A stretch of 43,351 nt of DNA. Origin: a virus. Positions within the stretch are counted from its first letter, which is position 1. Each line of letters opens with the position of its first letter. The stretch lies in the IMG/VR virus record IMGVR_UViG_3300020473_002181, positions 1 to 43,351 of that record. One strand, 5' to 3'. Below the pieces are notes generated by a model. The model had not been told where the DNA came from. It saw only the letters and a program-made list of their open reading frames with translations, and searched no databases. Shown here in pieces: positions 43,072-43,351 of this stretch. Made by a program: the position numbers and the translations under genes.

Positions 43072-43351
43072 CTATTCTATCTCTTGATCATACGGTTCGA
43101 CAATAAGCATTTCACTCTCAAAGCATCTGTCTAGATAGTCTTCAAGCTGCTCAAAGGATGTGCATACTTTAACCCCGCTTCTTGCGAGCATTAAATTAAA
43201 CTTTGCCCCGGTCGGAAGACCATTGCAGAAATATACAATTGGCACATCATTTGCAAAAGCATAGCCAGCCTCCCAGATAGTTCCGATGTCCTTATCCCGA
43301 GTGTTAACAATTAGGAAATCTGCTGTCTTGATATGGTGAAGATTCCCATCG
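43072..43351 (-). CDS. Nucleoside 2-deoxyribosyltransferase-like protein, 5' end missing
   Basis: The frame stays open to the window edge, so the N-terminus is missing (92 residues visible, stop TAG at 43072-43074). TADFLIVNTRDKDIGTIWEA followed by GYAFANDVPIVYF is the conserved core of the nucleoside 2-deoxyribosyltransferase family (aspartate and glutamate active-site region). It may swap bases in deoxynucleosides, a salvage step. It ends 8 bp before the dnaJ start, so it shares its transcript. Confidence 0.72.
   Translation of the reverse strand, partial: DGNLHHIKTADFLIVNTRDKDIGTIWEAGYAFANDVPIVYFCNGLPTGAKFNLMLARSGVKVCTSFEQLEDYLDRCFESEMLIVEPYDQEIE

Overview
This window looks like part of the genome of a large tailed bacteriophage (Caudoviricetes) infecting a Gram-negative, probably marine, bacterium. 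About 70 genes are packed on it, and all but two lie on the minus strand. The largest gene-free gap is 98 bp (2228-2325), and many genes overlap by ATGA or GTGA. Many small proteins have no recognisable function, two tRNA genes sit between protein genes, and phage-type replication, nucleotide and chaperone genes occur together. The base composition is AT-rich. Lipoprotein and Sec signal peptides imply a Gram-negative host. The vWA and choice-of-anchor-D lipoprotein style recalls Myxococcota, Bradymonadales and Bdellovibrionota proteins, but that host guess is inference. No terminase, portal, capsid or tail gene was recognised here, so assignment to a phage rests on overall character.

Region 1 (about 0-12 kb) is accessory. 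It holds exported or envelope-directed proteins: a metzincin protease and a second HExxH protein (the only plus-strand genes), a trypsin-like protease, two vWA lipoproteins, a small lipoprotein and a sulfotransferase-family protein. Among them lie a HAD phosphatase, a YkuK-type RNase H-fold protein, a VOC protein, a HIGH-type nucleotidyltransferase, a pol-beta-type nucleotidyltransferase, tRNA-Asn(GUU), tRNA-Thr(UGU) and many tiny genes.

Region 2 (about 12-31 kb) carries a sigma-70-family factor that stops exactly before region 4.2, followed by a small helix-turn-helix protein. Next come GroEL and a long run of probable virion or morphogenesis proteins. Many of these begin with a short amphipathic helix ending in [L/I]-x-E, like capsid-targeting and prohead-protease sites of T4-like phages. 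Enzymes are included in this set: a 1143-residue protein with ligase-type, pol-beta-type and PD-(D/E)XK domains, a pterin carbinolamine dehydratase-like protein and an Fe/Mn superoxide dismutase-like protein. A candidate lysis cassette lies at 27.8-28.9 kb.

Region 3 (about 31-43 kb) handles nucleotides and replication. It contains dCMP deaminase, a DHH phosphoesterase, thymidine kinase, a cupin, two NAD-dependent sugar epimerases, a fused P-loop kinase plus ThyA/dCMP-hydroxymethylase-like protein, DnaE (C-family polymerase with a complete PHP metal site), DnaK, DnaJ and the 3' part of a nucleoside 2-deoxyribosyltransferase-like gene. Together these would let the virus feed dTTP or modified pyrimidine pools, copy its own DNA with a proofreading polymerase, redirect host RNA polymerase and fold its proteins.

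Transcription appears leftward in several units, separated by intrinsic terminators at 39990-40030, 18433-18468 and 17054-17082.
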